Positions 8,585-17,717 of a stretch of DNA of 38,044 bases are shown in pieces. Below the pieces are notes generated by a model that was not told where the DNA came from, searched no databases, and saw nothing but the letters and a program-made list of their open reading frames with translations. Numbering within the stretch: the stretch's first letter is position 1; every line of letters begins with the position of its first letter. The position numbers and the translations under genes are program-made. Source of the stretch: Actinomycetes bacterium (GTDB lineage Bacteria > Actinomycetota > Acidimicrobiia > Acidimicrobiales > Palsa-688); NCBI GenBank assembly GCA_021809105.1, contig JAKBAM010000025.1, positions 1 to 38,044 of the forward strand, given 5' to 3'.

Positions 8585-10039
8585 TCACACGCGCCAACCG
8601 TGCGGGATCTCGGGGAAACGTGGGTCCGGCGTCCAAGGCGTGACATCAGAGGTGTCGGCCAGCCAGCCCAAAAGCTGCTGGCGCAAGGTGCTAGCCACTT
8701 CAGCTCTGCCTGGCCCACCGATCAGATTGATCGTCTCTGCGGGGTCGGAGACCCGGTCGTAGAGCTCGTCGTCCTCGTAGCGACGGTGCACGTAAGTGTG
8801 AGTAGTGGTTCGCAACACCAGGGCCGTGCCGGCGAGCTCCGGTTGAGCGCGTTGGAGCTCCGTTTTGGTTTTGTAGATCCATCCACCGCCTGCTGCCAAT
8901 TCTCGATCCGATGCTCGAAACCCGCCCTCAGCGCATGCGAACGAGCGATGCGTAACGGCGTGCGGAGCCCGCAGTGCGGGAAGCAGGCTTATCCCAAAAT
9001 GGGTATGGCTGACCGGCGCGTCGGCAAGCTCACAGAGGGTGGGCAAGAGGTCCACGAGCTCGACCGGCTGATCAAAGGTTACGCCCTCTGGCAGCCCGCC
9101 ACCCGCAAGTATCAGGGGGTTCTTGAGTAGGCAGGGGTCGAGTCCGGACGGCCATTTCTCAACCAGGCCAAAGTCGCCGAGATACTCTCCGTGATCGGTG
9201 AAGGCGATCGTCACCGTCTGCTGGGTGGCACCGATGGCCTCAATCGTGGACGAGAGTCGTCCCAGCTGGTCATCGACCCGGCTCACCATCCCGTGATAGG
9301 TCGCCATGACTTCATGCAGGTCATCGAGGCTCAGATCGTCCCAACCGTAGGCCTCGCGGTAGGCGGCCATGAATCGGGGTTTGCCAGCATCGGCCACTGG
9401 TATCGGATCGGGCATCGAGGCCCGATCGTGCAAGGAAAACCAAGGTTCTTCCACCGTGAAGGGCGGATGGGGAAACAGCAACGGGACCCAAAGCACCCAT
9501 GGCCGGTCGGAGGGGGCGCCTTCGAGTAGCCATCGCTCGGCGGTGCGGATGGTCGCTTCGTCGCTGTCGAAGAGTGCTTCGGAGCCGCCCGACCCGAAGT
9601 ACATGGCCCGATACAGTCGATGGCCCTCCGGGTGCGTAGCCCGGTAGCGGCGGTGCGAGGCCTCGGGTGACGGAGGTTCGAGCCAACCGCAAAAATCGCT
9701 GCTGGCTTCAGTTCCACCCGGCGCGAAGACGTCACCACGGTTGCCCGCGATCGCCACGTGGTAGCCGGCTCGGCGGAGGATGGACAACAGGTTCGGTTCC
9801 CACGGCTTCAACAGGTTGTCGAGCGTGCGATGCCCATGCACATGCGGGTACCAACCGGTCATGATCGACACGCGACTCGGTCCACACACCGAGTGCTGCG
9901 ACCATGCATCTGTACACCGGACACCCCTAGCGGCCAAGGCGTCGAAGGACGGCGTGCTGGCAACCGGACTACCGAAACAGCCCAGCGCGTCGGCACGTAG
10001 CTGATCCGGCATGAAGAGCAGGAAGTTGGGTCTAGACAT
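8585..10039 (-). CDS. Sulfatase (formylglycine-dependent, alkaline-phosphatase superfamily)
   Basis: 484 aa. Hydrolyses a sulfate ester. The signature C-x-P-S-R is present as CGPSR with C52, the residue matured to formylglycine by an FGE enzyme that is not in this window. Metal-binding elements are seen at the N-terminus (FMPDQLRADALG) and in FTDHGEYLGD. The C-terminal part (ELYDRVSDPAETINL) is the usual sulfatase subdomain. There is no signal peptide, so a cytoplasmic substrate is likely, for example a small sulfated sugar or choline sulfate; the exact substrate is unclear. The ATG at 10039 has a GGAAGG ribosome site. The gene is divergent from marR and convergent with the esterase gene, with a 38-bp gap. 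Confidence 0.9.
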   Translation of the reverse strand: MSRPNFLLFMPDQLRADALGCFGSPVASTPSFDALAARGVRCTDAWSQHSVCGPSRVSIMTGWYPHVHGHRTLDNLLKPWEPNLLSILRRAGYHVAIAGNRGDVFAPGGTEASSDFCGWLEPPSPEASHRRYRATHPEGHRLYRAMYFGSGGSEALFDSDEATIRTAERWLLEGAPSDRPWVLWVPLLFPHPPFTVEEPWFSLHDRASMPDPIPVADAGKPRFMAAYREAYGWDDLSLDDLHEVMATYHGMVSRVDDQLGRLSSTIEAIGATQQTVTIAFTDHGEYLGDFGLVEKWPSGLDPCLLKNPLILAGGGLPEGVTFDQPVELVDLLPTLCELADAPVSHTHFGISLLPALRAPHAVTHRSFACAEGGFRASDRELAAGGGWIYKTKTELQRAQPELAGTALVLRTTTHTYVHRRYEDDELYDRVSDPAETINLIGGPGRAEVASTLRQQLLGWLADTSDVTPWTPDPRFPEIPHGWRV

Positions 10040-10144
10040 CGTCCTTCCACCCCCGCCCCGCCCGATAGATCGACTCCTCGCCTCGGAGGAATGTCATGGC
10101 TGCTCCTCCCCTCGGCGCCAGTCGAGCTGGCACACCTGGGTAAT

Positions 10145-10162
10145 GTTCGATACTCTAACTAT
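10145..10162 (+). promoter_or_regulatory. marR promoter (leaderless) with imperfect palindrome
   Basis: A -10 box TACTCT (10151-10156) stands six bases before the ATG at 10163, as in leaderless transcripts. It lies inside the imperfect palindrome GTTCGATACTCTAAC (10145-10159; five of six arm positions pair), which could be the MarR operator. No convincing -35 box was seen. Confidence 0.5.
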
Positions 10163-10678
10163 ATGGCCCTCGAAGTAGCCTTGAAGCCAACCGATCCGTT
10201 CTCGGAACACGATGACCCTCCGTACCAGGGCGTGGGCCGCACGGCAGCATGGCTAGCCAAGCAGGTCGAGACGGGCGTCGCCGATGCAGATCTGACGGTG
10301 CCCCAGTACCGCGTCCTCGGCCTCCTCGACACCGGGACCACCGGGGCCTCCCGGCTGGCCGGGTGGTTGGCGGTCCGCCCAGCGAGCGTGACCGCCGTGG
10401 TGGACGGCTTGGTCGGGAGAGGCTTCGTCGACCGCCAACCGGCAGCTGACGACCGTCGGCGGGTGGTGCTCGCCATCACAGCTCAGGGACGCCAGGTCCT
10501 CACGGTGGCGGATCGCGGGGTGGACGCGCGGCTGCGCCGGCTGGCCAGTGCGCTCGGGGACCCCGATGCGGAAGCCGCTGCGATGGGCTGCTTCGGCCTT
10601 TGGCAGCGGGCGATGGTCGCGACGGCCGGCGGGGCGCCCCATGATGCGCGTGCCCGGGCACTGGAGCGTGGCGCGTGA
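10163..10678 (+). CDS. MarR-family transcriptional regulator
   Basis: 171 aa, the usual size for the family. The winged helix is recognisable: LTVPQYRVLGLL, then the recognition helix region RPASVTAVVDGLVGRGF and the wing DDRRRVVLAITAQG. It probably represses the exporter operon that it heads and responds to a small molecule. Its stop overlaps the GTG of the first exporter gene by 4 bp (GTGA), so translation is coupled. The ATG at 10163 is preferred over the one at 10091 (24 residues longer). The upstream GGAGGA touches that earlier ATG with no spacing, while the later ATG sits properly behind a -10 box. Confidence 0.9.
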   Translation: MALEVALKPTDPFSEHDDPPYQGVGRTAAWLAKQVETGVADADLTVPQYRVLGLLDTGTTGASRLAGWLAVRPASVTAVVDGLVGRGFVDRQPAADDRRRVVLAITAQGRQVLTVADRGVDARLRRLASALGDPDAEAAAMGCFGLWQRAMVATAGGAPHDARARALERGA

Positions 10679-12564
10679 GCAATCAGGGCGGGGCGATCGC
10701 AGTGGAGCGAGATTTCCAACCCATGGCCGTTGAATCGCGGTATCCACCCCCGAAGGGAGCGATACATCCCGACCGCGCCCGCAGCTGGCTCCGGCGAGCC
10801 CTCCCCGTCATGGCTGCGCACAAGGCGATGTTCCTGACGGCGCTGCTGATGTCCTTCGCCAGCCTGGTGCTGACGCTCTTCATCCCGTTGCTGCTCGACA
10901 AGGCGATCACCAACTCGATCATCCATCGCACCGTGCCATTGATGTTCTACGTCTGGTGGGTGGTCGGCCTCGGTCTAGCCGGAACAGCAACCAGCTACGT
11001 CTCGAGGCTGTTCCTCTTCGAGACGGCGTTCCGGATCGAGTTCGACCTTCGCAACATCATCTACGAGCATCTGGCCCAACTGTCGTTTCCCTTCTACGAC
11101 CGGGTGCAGTCTGGGCAGCTCATATCCAGGGCGAACTCCGACATCCGTTCGGTCCAGATGTATATGGCTTTCGCCCCGATGATCCTGGTCCAGTGCGGCA
11201 TCGCCGTTGTGGCGTTCGGTTTCATGCTTGCCATTGACGTACCTTTGGCCTTGCTGGCCATGGTCACCATGCCGTTCGTTGTGGTGCTGGGCATTCGCAT
11301 GCGCAAATCGATGTTTCCGGTGTCCTGGCTCATCCAGGCCCGGCTGGCTGAGGTGGCCACCATCGTCGACGAGAACGTCAACGGCGTCAGGGTCGTCAAG
11401 TCGTTCGCCGCAGAGCCACAACAGCTGCATGCTCTGGCCCGGACCGCGGACAAGGTGCAGTGGGCCTACGTCAAGGATGCCGACCTACGAGCCCGATTCT
11501 CGCCGATGGTACAAAACCTGCCTCAGGTAGGTCTTGCCCTGGTCCTTCTCTACGGCGGCTACCTCATCATCCACGGGCATCTTGGGATCGGGGCGATCGT
11601 GGCGTTCAACTCTTGGCTGTTGATGCTGCAGGCGCCGTTCATGATGCTCGGGATGATCGTGATGATGGGTCAGCGGGCGGCCGCGTCAGCAGAGCGCATC
11701 TACGAGATCCTCGACGAGGAGCCGACGGTACTGGACCGGCCCGGCGCAGTTGACCTTCAGCATTGCACGGGTGACGTGCGTTTCGAGTCGGTGGTCTTCG
11801 ACTACGGGCGAGATGCCGGGGGCCCTCCAGTGCTCGATCACTTCAGCCTGCACGTGCAGCCGGGAGAGACGATCGCTCTCGTGGGGCGGACCGGTTCGGG
11901 CAAGTCGACTGTCGCTCGCTTGTTGGCCCGCTTCTACGACGTGAACGAGGGGGCGGTGCTGGTCGACGGCCAGGATGTGCGCGACCTGTCATTGTCGAGC
12001 CTGCGGGCACAGGTCGGCATCGTGCTGGACGAGGCGTTCCTCTTCTCGGCGTCGATCCGGGACAACATCGCCTACGGTCGCCCGGCAGCCGGACCAGACG
12101 CGGTGGTGGCCGCCGCCACCGCCGCGGGCGCCGACCAGTTCATCAGGGCTCTGCCCGAGGGCTACGACACGGTGGTGGGAGAACGCGGCTACACGCTTTC
12201 GGGCGGTCAGCGCCAGCGGATCGCCATCGCCCGCACCCTCCTGGTCAACCCGCCGGTGCTGATCCTCGACGACGCCACGAGTGCCATCGACGTCCAAGTC
12301 GAGCAGGAGATCCATGCGGCGCTCGCGACCCTGCTGCGGGACCGGACGACGATCGTGGTCGCCCACCGCCTGTCGACAATCGGCCTAGCCGATCGGGTGG
12401 TGCTGCTCGATGGAGGCCGGGCGGTAGCCGACGGCACCCACGCCGAATTGCTGGCCACCACGCCGCTGTACGGGGAAGTGCTGGCGCAGGCTGATGCAGC
12501 GGCGCTCAACGCCCTCGATGCCGACGATACGGCAGCCGCCTACGGTCGGACGGGAGTCCTCTGA
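10675..12564 (+). CDS. ABC exporter half-transporter, degenerate-site subunit
   Basis: 629 aa, type IV (ABCB-like) exporter half: a six-helix membrane domain (about 40-340) followed by an ATPase domain (about 370-600). Walker A is GRTGSGKST (404-412) and the signature is LSGGQ (508-512). Walker B reads VLILDDATSA, so the catalytic glutamate is replaced by D533. Its partner at 12564 has the opposite defect (intact Glu, altered signature). This is the pattern of heterodimeric exporters with one dead and one live ATP site. The start is GTG, overlapping the marR stop. The cargo is not known; the MarR link suggests a drug, toxin or phenolic compound. Confidence 0.92.
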   Translation: MSNQGGAIAVERDFQPMAVESRYPPPKGAIHPDRARSWLRRALPVMAAHKAMFLTALLMSFASLVLTLFIPLLLDKAITNSIIHRTVPLMFYVWWVVGLGLAGTATSYVSRLFLFETAFRIEFDLRNIIYEHLAQLSFPFYDRVQSGQLISRANSDIRSVQMYMAFAPMILVQCGIAVVAFGFMLAIDVPLALLAMVTMPFVVVLGIRMRKSMFPVSWLIQARLAEVATIVDENVNGVRVVKSFAAEPQQLHALARTADKVQWAYVKDADLRARFSPMVQNLPQVGLALVLLYGGYLIIHGHLGIGAIVAFNSWLLMLQAPFMMLGMIVMMGQRAAASAERIYEILDEEPTVLDRPGAVDLQHCTGDVRFESVVFDYGRDAGGPPVLDHFSLHVQPGETIALVGRTGSGKSTVARLLARFYDVNEGAVLVDGQDVRDLSLSSLRAQVGIVLDEAFLFSASIRDNIAYGRPAAGPDAVVAAATAAGADQFIRALPEGYDTVVGERGYTLSGGQRQRIAIARTLLVNPPVLILDDATSAIDVQVEQEIHAALATLLRDRTTIVVAHRLSTIGLADRVVLLDGGRAVADGTHAELLATTPLYGEVLAQADAAALNALDADDTAAAYGRTGVL

Positions 12565-14534
12565 TGGCCTGGGTGGGCGGAGGCTACGGGCCTCCCATCG
12601 GTGGCGGGGTACCCGCGGGGCGCCCTGGCAATGGGTTGCCCTTCGGCGGCATTCCCTCCGAGCTGCAATCGGGTGTCAACGCTCTATTGGCCGAGGAACC
12701 TGATCACGGCGAGCCCCGTGCCCGCTTCTCCCACCGTCGCACCGCCTACGAACTACGCCAGCTGAGCCTCTGGGGCCTGCTCGCCCAGCACAAGGCGATG
12801 GTGGCGCTGGCGGCCGCTTTCGTGGTGCTGCTCGCCGTGGTCACACAGGCAGGTCCACCACTGATCGAGTACTCCATCAACGACGGGATGCTGCCCGGGC
12901 ACCACAACTTCGGCTTGGTCGCTCTCCTCGCGGGCGCCTACCTGCTGTCAGTGATCGTCACAGCGCAGGCCCAGCAAGTAGCGGTCAGGGTCACCGGCCG
13001 GATAGCTGCTCGGGTCATGAACGGCCTCCGGATCAACGTGTTCACTCATCTGCAGCGCATGTCCCTCGACTTCTTCACGGAGGAGAAGGCGGGGGTGATC
13101 ATGACCCGCATGACGAGCGACATCGAAAACCTGCAACAGCTGCTGCAAGACGGGCTGTCCCAGTTCGCGACCCAAGCGTTGACCATGGTCGTCATCACCG
13201 TCGTCCTCTTCCTCACCAACGTCCGCCTTGCGCTCATCACCGTCCTGATGGTGCTGCCAGTCCTAACGGCTGCCTCGCTCTGGTTTCGGGTGGCGTCCGA
13301 ACGCGGCTACCAGCGCGTCCGCGACGGTATCGCCCACGTTCTGACCGATCTCTCCGAAAGCCTGCAGGGCGTGAGGATCGTGGCCGCCTTCAACCGGCAG
13401 AGCCACAACGTGATCCACCACCGCAACGTCGTCGGCGCATATCGCGATGCCAACGACTACACCGCGCAGATCAACGCCTTGTACGGCCCTGGAACCCAGC
13501 TCCTCGGCTTCTTGAGCCAAGCGGCGCTACTCGGTATCGGCGGGGTCATGGTCGTCCACCACCAGCTCAGCCCCGGAGCTCTGGTGGCCTTCTTCTTGTA
13601 CTTGAACCGCTTCTTCCAGCCGATCCAGCTGCTGGTCCAGCAGTACAACACCTTCCAGCAGGGACAGGCATCGATCATAAAGCTGCGCACTCTGTTCGAC
13701 ACCGAGCCGACGGTGAGCGAGGGACCCGACGCCGTCGATCTCCCGCCGATCGAGGGTGAGATCGTGTTCGACCACGTTTCGTTCGGGTACGACCCGGCCC
13801 ACCCCGTGCTCCACAGTGTCGACCTCCGCATCGCGCCAGGCGAGACGGTGGCGTTCGTAGGAGCCACTGGCGCTGGCAAGTCGACCATGGCGAAGCTGGT
13901 CACCCGGTTCTACGACCCGACCGAGGGACGGGTCCTGATCGACGGGCACGACCTCCGCGGAGTCAGCTTGGCGTCGCTGCGGCGCCAGCTCGGTGTGGTG
14001 CCACAGGAGCCGTTCCTCTTCGCCGGCACCATCCGTCACAACATCGCCTTCGCCCGACCCGACGAGGTGTCCGACGACGACCTGGAAGAGGCGGTGCGTC
14101 GGGTCGGGCTAACCGAGCTCGTAGCGGGCCTGCCCGACGGCCTCGACACGGTCGTCCACGAACGCGGGCAGGCCCTGTCATCGGGCGAACGGCAACTGAT
14201 CGCCCTGGCGCGCGCCTTCTTGGCCCGACCTCGGGTGCTGGTCCTCGACGAAGCCACCTCCAACCTCGACCTCCAGTCCGAGACCAAGGTGGAAGCCGCA
14301 CTGGATGTGCTGCTCGAGGCGCGCACTGCAGTCCTCATCGCCCACCGACTCTCCACTGCAATGCGCGCCGACCGCATCGTCGTCATCGGTGATGGACGCG
14401 TGATGGAGTCCGGATCGCACGACGAGCTCCTCCAACGCGGCGGCCAGTACGCCAGCATGTACGCCACGTGGGCCAGCCAATCCGAAGGTGGCAGACGGCC
14501 GGCCGACGAAGACATTGCGATGCCTGTCACGTGA
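12564..14534 (+). CDS. ABC exporter half-transporter, catalytic-site subunit
   Basis: 656 aa. Partner of the preceding gene; ATG 12564 overlaps its stop by one base (TGATG). A Gly/Pro-rich N-terminal stretch of about 40 residues precedes the membrane domain (about 75-365). In the ATPase domain Walker A is GATGAGKST (433-441) and Walker B is VLVLDEATSN with the catalytic E563. The signature motif is altered to LSSGE (538-542). In the heterodimer this signature faces the Walker motifs of the first subunit, which lack the catalytic Glu, so both defects fall in the same ATP site. The other site combines intact Walker motifs here with LSGGQ of the partner. Confidence 0.92.
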   Translation: MAWVGGGYGPPIGGGVPAGRPGNGLPFGGIPSELQSGVNALLAEEPDHGEPRARFSHRRTAYELRQLSLWGLLAQHKAMVALAAAFVVLLAVVTQAGPPLIEYSINDGMLPGHHNFGLVALLAGAYLLSVIVTAQAQQVAVRVTGRIAARVMNGLRINVFTHLQRMSLDFFTEEKAGVIMTRMTSDIENLQQLLQDGLSQFATQALTMVVITVVLFLTNVRLALITVLMVLPVLTAASLWFRVASERGYQRVRDGIAHVLTDLSESLQGVRIVAAFNRQSHNVIHHRNVVGAYRDANDYTAQINALYGPGTQLLGFLSQAALLGIGGVMVVHHQLSPGALVAFFLYLNRFFQPIQLLVQQYNTFQQGQASIIKLRTLFDTEPTVSEGPDAVDLPPIEGEIVFDHVSFGYDPAHPVLHSVDLRIAPGETVAFVGATGAGKSTMAKLVTRFYDPTEGRVLIDGHDLRGVSLASLRRQLGVVPQEPFLFAGTIRHNIAFARPDEVSDDDLEEAVRRVGLTELVAGLPDGLDTVVHERGQALSSGERQLIALARAFLARPRVLVLDEATSNLDLQSETKVEAALDVLLEARTAVLIAHRLSTAMRADRIVVIGDGRVMESGSHDELLQRGGQYASMYATWASQSEGGRRPADEDIAMPVT

Positions 14535-14568
14535 CCTCCTGGCCTGCGGCCGGACGAAAGGCAAGAGC

Positions 14569-15582
14569 ATGACCGCCGTACCCCGACCTCGCGCTGTGCT
14601 CGCCATGTGGGGTGGCATCGCCGAGGCCGCCTTTACCGCCGATCAGCGCCGCCGGCTCGCCCATCACGTCGAGCTCGTCGTGGAACAGCCGATCGAATCC
14701 TTCGAAGCAGTCCCGGCTGAGCTCCTAGCCGACGTCGAAGTCGTCGTGGGGCACTGGGGCTGCCCACCGCTCGACACCGGGGCACTGGGCAAGCTGCCGC
14801 GACTGCGGCTCTTCGCCTACGCCGCCGGCTCCGTCAAGGAAGGCGGCACCGTAACCCGGGAGGTGTTCGACCGCGGCGTGACCGTCACGACCGCGGCGGC
14901 CGCCAACGCCGTACCGGTGGCTGAGTACACCCTCGCCGTCATCCTCTTGGCGAACAAGGGCGCGTTCGCAGCACGCGAGCATCTGCGTGATCCGGGCATC
15001 CCGGAGGCCGGCAAGCCCGCCACGGCTGGCAACGTCGACAAGCGGGTCGGTATTATCGGCGCGTCTCGCACCGGGCGGCGGCTGATAGAGCTGATGGCTC
15101 CCTTCGACCTCGAGGTCGTAGTCCATGACCCGTATCTCGCCGATGTCGAAGCTGCACGCCTCGGCGTAACGGCCGTCACGTTGGAGGAGCTCGTGGCCAC
15201 CTCTGACGTCGTCACCGTCCATGCGCCGCTCACCCCGGCGACTCACCAGATGATCGGGAAGCATGAGTTGGGCACCATGAAGGACGGCGCCGTGCTGGTC
15301 AACACCGCTCGCGGGCGCCTGGTCGACACCGACGCCCTAGTAGCCGAACTGGTCACCGGCCGGATCTCGGCGGTACTCGACGTCACCTGGCCCGAGCCGC
15401 TCGATCCCGGCTCTCCGTTGCTACAGCTTCCCAACGCGTTCGTCACCCCGCACGTTGCCGGATCGATGGGATCCGAGCTGCGCCGGCTGGCCGACGCCGC
15501 CATCGACGAGGTGGCGCGCTTCGCCCGAGGCGACGCACCGGCGCACCCGGTGGTAGCCGAGCAGTTCGAGCAGCTGGCGTGA
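14569..15582 (+). CDS. D-2-hydroxyacid dehydrogenase (NAD-dependent)
   Basis: 337 aa, normal length for the family. An N-terminal substrate domain is followed by a Rossmann fold with an unusual nucleotide loop (VGIIGASRTGRRLIELM: GxSxxG rather than GxGxxG). Catalytic elements include Arg in NTARGRLVD, the acidic residue in DVTWPEPL and the His in TPHVAGS. It would reduce a 2-keto acid or oxidise a 2-hydroxy acid; no specific substrate can be inferred. The ATG at 14569 has GAAAGG seven bases upstream; the open frame reaches back into the exporter gene without support. Its stop overlaps the next start by 4 bp (GTGA), so it is translationally coupled to the isomerase-like gene. Confidence 0.9.
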   Translation: MTAVPRPRAVLAMWGGIAEAAFTADQRRRLAHHVELVVEQPIESFEAVPAELLADVEVVVGHWGCPPLDTGALGKLPRLRLFAYAAGSVKEGGTVTREVFDRGVTVTTAAAANAVPVAEYTLAVILLANKGAFAAREHLRDPGIPEAGKPATAGNVDKRVGIIGASRTGRRLIELMAPFDLEVVVHDPYLADVEAARLGVTAVTLEELVATSDVVTVHAPLTPATHQMIGKHELGTMKDGAVLVNTARGRLVDTDALVAELVTGRISAVLDVTWPEPLDPGSPLLQLPNAFVTPHVAGSMGSELRRLADAAIDEVARFARGDAPAHPVVAEQFEQLA

Positions 15583-16334
15583 CCGCAATCGCTCCGATCG
15601 TCCCCGGCCTCTGCTCGGTCACCTTCCGCTCCCTCGACGCGGCGACCGTGGCCCGACACGCCGCTGACTGCCATCTGCGCGCCATCGAGTGGGGAAGCGA
15701 CGTCCACGTGCCGGTAGGCGACCTCACCGCAGCCAGGGGCGCCCGCACCATCTGTGGTGATCTGGGGCTCGTCGTCGCCTCCTACGGATCGTACCTGTCG
15801 GCCGGCCGCATCGGAGGTGTCGGTGAGGTCAGGGCCGTGCTCGACACCGCAGCGGAGCTGGGGGCCTCGAACGTCCGGGTTTGGGCGCACGGAGCAGCCG
15901 CCGCTGCCGACCTCTCCACCATCTGCGCTGAGGCCCAAGACAGGGGCTTGGCAATCTCCCTCGAATACCATCCGGGCACCGCCACTGAGACGGCAGCTTC
16001 GACCAACTCCCTGCTGGACACCGCACCCGGCGACAACCTCTCCACCTACTGGCAACCCGATCCCAGCCTGGCACCGGCCGCCGCGCTCGCCGAGCTCGAG
16101 GCCGTCCTGCCGCGCGTGTCGCACCTCCACGTGTTCTGGTGGCAGCCCGACTACACCCGCTTACCGCTCGCCGATGGGGGCGATCTGTGGTTGCCGGCCT
16201 TACGCCTCGCTTCGGGCACGACAGGAAGGGTTGCGCTCATCGAGTTCGTCCGCGACGACGACCCGGTCCAGCTCCGGGCCGACGCTTCTGCGCTGCACAG
16301 CTGGCTTGGCCGGTTGGGCGGACGGGGATCCTGA
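15579..16334 (+). CDS. Sugar phosphate isomerase/epimerase-like TIM barrel (AP endonuclease 2 superfamily)
   Basis: 251 aa. A xylose-isomerase-like TIM barrel with a plausible divalent-metal site: E37 (AIEWGSDVHV), E129 (SLEYHP), H184 (LHVFWW) and E222 (LIEFV). Members of this superfamily act as isomerases, epimerases, dehydratases or, in some cases, lyases on 3-keto-glycosides. Which reaction applies cannot be told here. The GTG start is coupled to the dehydrogenase stop. The neighbouring 2-hydroxyacid dehydrogenase could act on its product. Confidence 0.83.
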   Translation: MTAIAPIVPGLCSVTFRSLDAATVARHAADCHLRAIEWGSDVHVPVGDLTAARGARTICGDLGLVVASYGSYLSAGRIGGVGEVRAVLDTAAELGASNVRVWAHGAAAAADLSTICAEAQDRGLAISLEYHPGTATETAASTNSLLDTAPGDNLSTYWQPDPSLAPAAALAELEAVLPRVSHLHVFWWQPDYTRLPLADGGDLWLPALRLASGTTGRVALIEFVRDDDPVQLRADASALHSWLGRLGGRGS

Positions 16335-16374
16335 GCCAGGTCGGCGACCGCAGCCAGTGTGAATCTCGTTGCAT

Positions 16375-16414
16375 CGGGCCACAGACTTTCGGCCCGGGGG
16401 AAGAGGGCTACGGT
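16375..16414 (+). promoter_or_regulatory. Possible galT promoter with upstream inverted repeat
   Basis: Inverted repeat CGGGCC-N10-GGCCCG (16375-16396), then a weak -10-like TACGGT (16409-16414) eight bases before the TTG start at 16423. This spacing fits a leaderless transcript. The repeat could instead be a weak terminator for the upstream genes. The evidence is slight. Confidence 0.3.
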
Positions 16415-16422
16415 GTCGCGCC

Positions 16423-17283
16423 TTGAGCGAGATCCGAGTCAACTCCCTCTCCGGAGCGGTGGTCGTCGTCGCCGGCGACCGCCAGGGCCGCCCCAACCGC
16501 CCGGCGGGCTGCCCGTTCTGCCCGGGCGGACTCGAGGCGCCTGATCTCTACGACGTCCGGTGGTTCCCCAACCGCTGGCCACCGTTGCCGGCCGGACGCG
16601 CTGAGGTGCTGCTCTTCTCCCCCGACCACGGCAAGAGCCTCGGCAACCTGGGCGTCGAAGGCGTGCGGAAGGTCATCGACCTGTGGGCCGAGCGCACCTT
16701 GGCGCTGGGCCGACGGGAAGACGTGTCATATGTCCTCGTCTTCGAGAACCGCGGTGCCGAGGTGGGGGCCACGATCGATCATCCCCACGGACAGCTCTAC
16801 GCTTTCGACTTCGTGCCCGAGTTGCCAAGGCGAGAGCTCGACCGATCGGTCTGCACGCTCTGCCGCCCGCAGGCCGGGGACCGGCTCGTGACCGCCGCTG
16901 ACGGCTGGTGGGCTGCGGTGCCCGACGCTCCCATGTGGCCATACGAGATCCTGGTATCGCCCGACCGCCACCTGCCCGACCTGCCCAGCGCCAACGACTC
17001 TGCCCGCGCCGGATTGGCCTTAGTCCTCGCCGATGTCCTGGTCCGACTCGACCAGCTCTTCGATGCCGAGATGCCCTACATGTTGTGGGTCCACCAACGA
17101 CCGACCGACGGCGGAGAATGGCCGACGGCCCACCTTCACCTCCACATCGCGCCGATCCTGCGAGGACCGGGTACACAGCGATTCGTCGCAGCCGGCGAGC
17201 TAGGAAGCGGCGTGTGGTTCGACCCAGTGCCACCCGAAGATGCTGCTGATGCGCTGCGCTGCCTGCCAGGGGCGTCGCTGTGA
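16423..17283 (+). CDS. galT: Galactose-1-phosphate uridylyltransferase
   Basis: 286 aa, Leloir pathway: transfers UMP from UDP-glucose to galactose-1-phosphate. The HIT-like active site is HPHGQ with nucleophile H122, preceded by FENRGAEVGATIDH. Two cysteine pairs, C30-x-x-C33 (CPFC) and C144-x-x-C147 (CTLC), mark metal or structural sites. The second domain carries HLHLHIAP. It is shorter than the E. coli enzyme (about 350 aa). The TTG start gives the N-terminus MSEIRVNSLSG, which matches the usual beginning of actinobacterial GalT. No galE was found. galK lies 1.4 kb downstream, beyond an inserted toxin-antitoxin pair. Confidence 0.92.
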   Translation: MSEIRVNSLSGAVVVVAGDRQGRPNRPAGCPFCPGGLEAPDLYDVRWFPNRWPPLPAGRAEVLLFSPDHGKSLGNLGVEGVRKVIDLWAERTLALGRREDVSYVLVFENRGAEVGATIDHPHGQLYAFDFVPELPRRELDRSVCTLCRPQAGDRLVTAADGWWAAVPDAPMWPYEILVSPDRHLPDLPSANDSARAGLALVLADVLVRLDQLFDAEMPYMLWVHQRPTDGGEWPTAHLHLHIAPILRGPGTQRFVAAGELGSGVWFDPVPPEDAADALRCLPGASL

Positions 17284-17399
17284 TCGTCCGGAGTCGGGCA
17301 CAAACCTCCGACCTTCTCCTGACGCACCGTCAATGTGATAGATGGCTGAACGGGCGACGACGCCGTCGGGGACCAGGGGCTCGATCCGGCAAAACGGCA

Positions 17400-17717
17400 T
17401 CAGTCCAGACCAAGAACCGCCTGGAGAGCCGCTTCGAGGGCTTGCAACTCGGAGCCGTCCAGTCTTCCGGCGAACTCCCCGAGGCGCGACTGCGGATCGA
17501 TCACGGTCAACTGTTCGGCCATCACGCGGGTCTTGGAGCCGTTGATCTCGATCTCAGGACGAAAGGATGCTGGTCGGCATCCGGTCGAGGTGGGTGCGAT
17601 GAGACAGGTGGACAGAGGAAGGTCGTCAGACTGGACTACGACGGCGTAACGCCGCCCTACCTGTTCATGTCCACGAACGTCCTTCGGTGCCCGAAGCCGG
17701 TAGAGGTCACCACGCAC
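17400..17717 (-). CDS. MazF/PemK-family toxin (endoribonuclease)
   Basis: 105 aa. Characteristic pattern: N-terminal RGDLYRLR, then GRRYAVVVQSDDLP, the strand CLIAPTST, MAEQLTVID and the closing LEAALQAVLGL. MazF-type toxins cut mRNA at short sequence motifs. The GTG at 17717 gives this standard N-terminus and overlaps the end of the antitoxin gene by 11 bp, the normal antitoxin-first order. Convergent with galT. Confidence 0.88.
   Translation of the reverse strand: MRGDLYRLRAPKDVRGHEQVGRRYAVVVQSDDLPLSTCLIAPTSTGCRPASFRPEIEINGSKTRVMAEQLTVIDPQSRLGEFAGRLDGSELQALEAALQAVLGLD

Noticed and set aside
17284..17399. Possible hairpin (CGACG/CGTCG) between galT and the toxin gene
   Set aside because: The stem is only five base pairs and lacks a T-run, so it is too weak to call a terminator.
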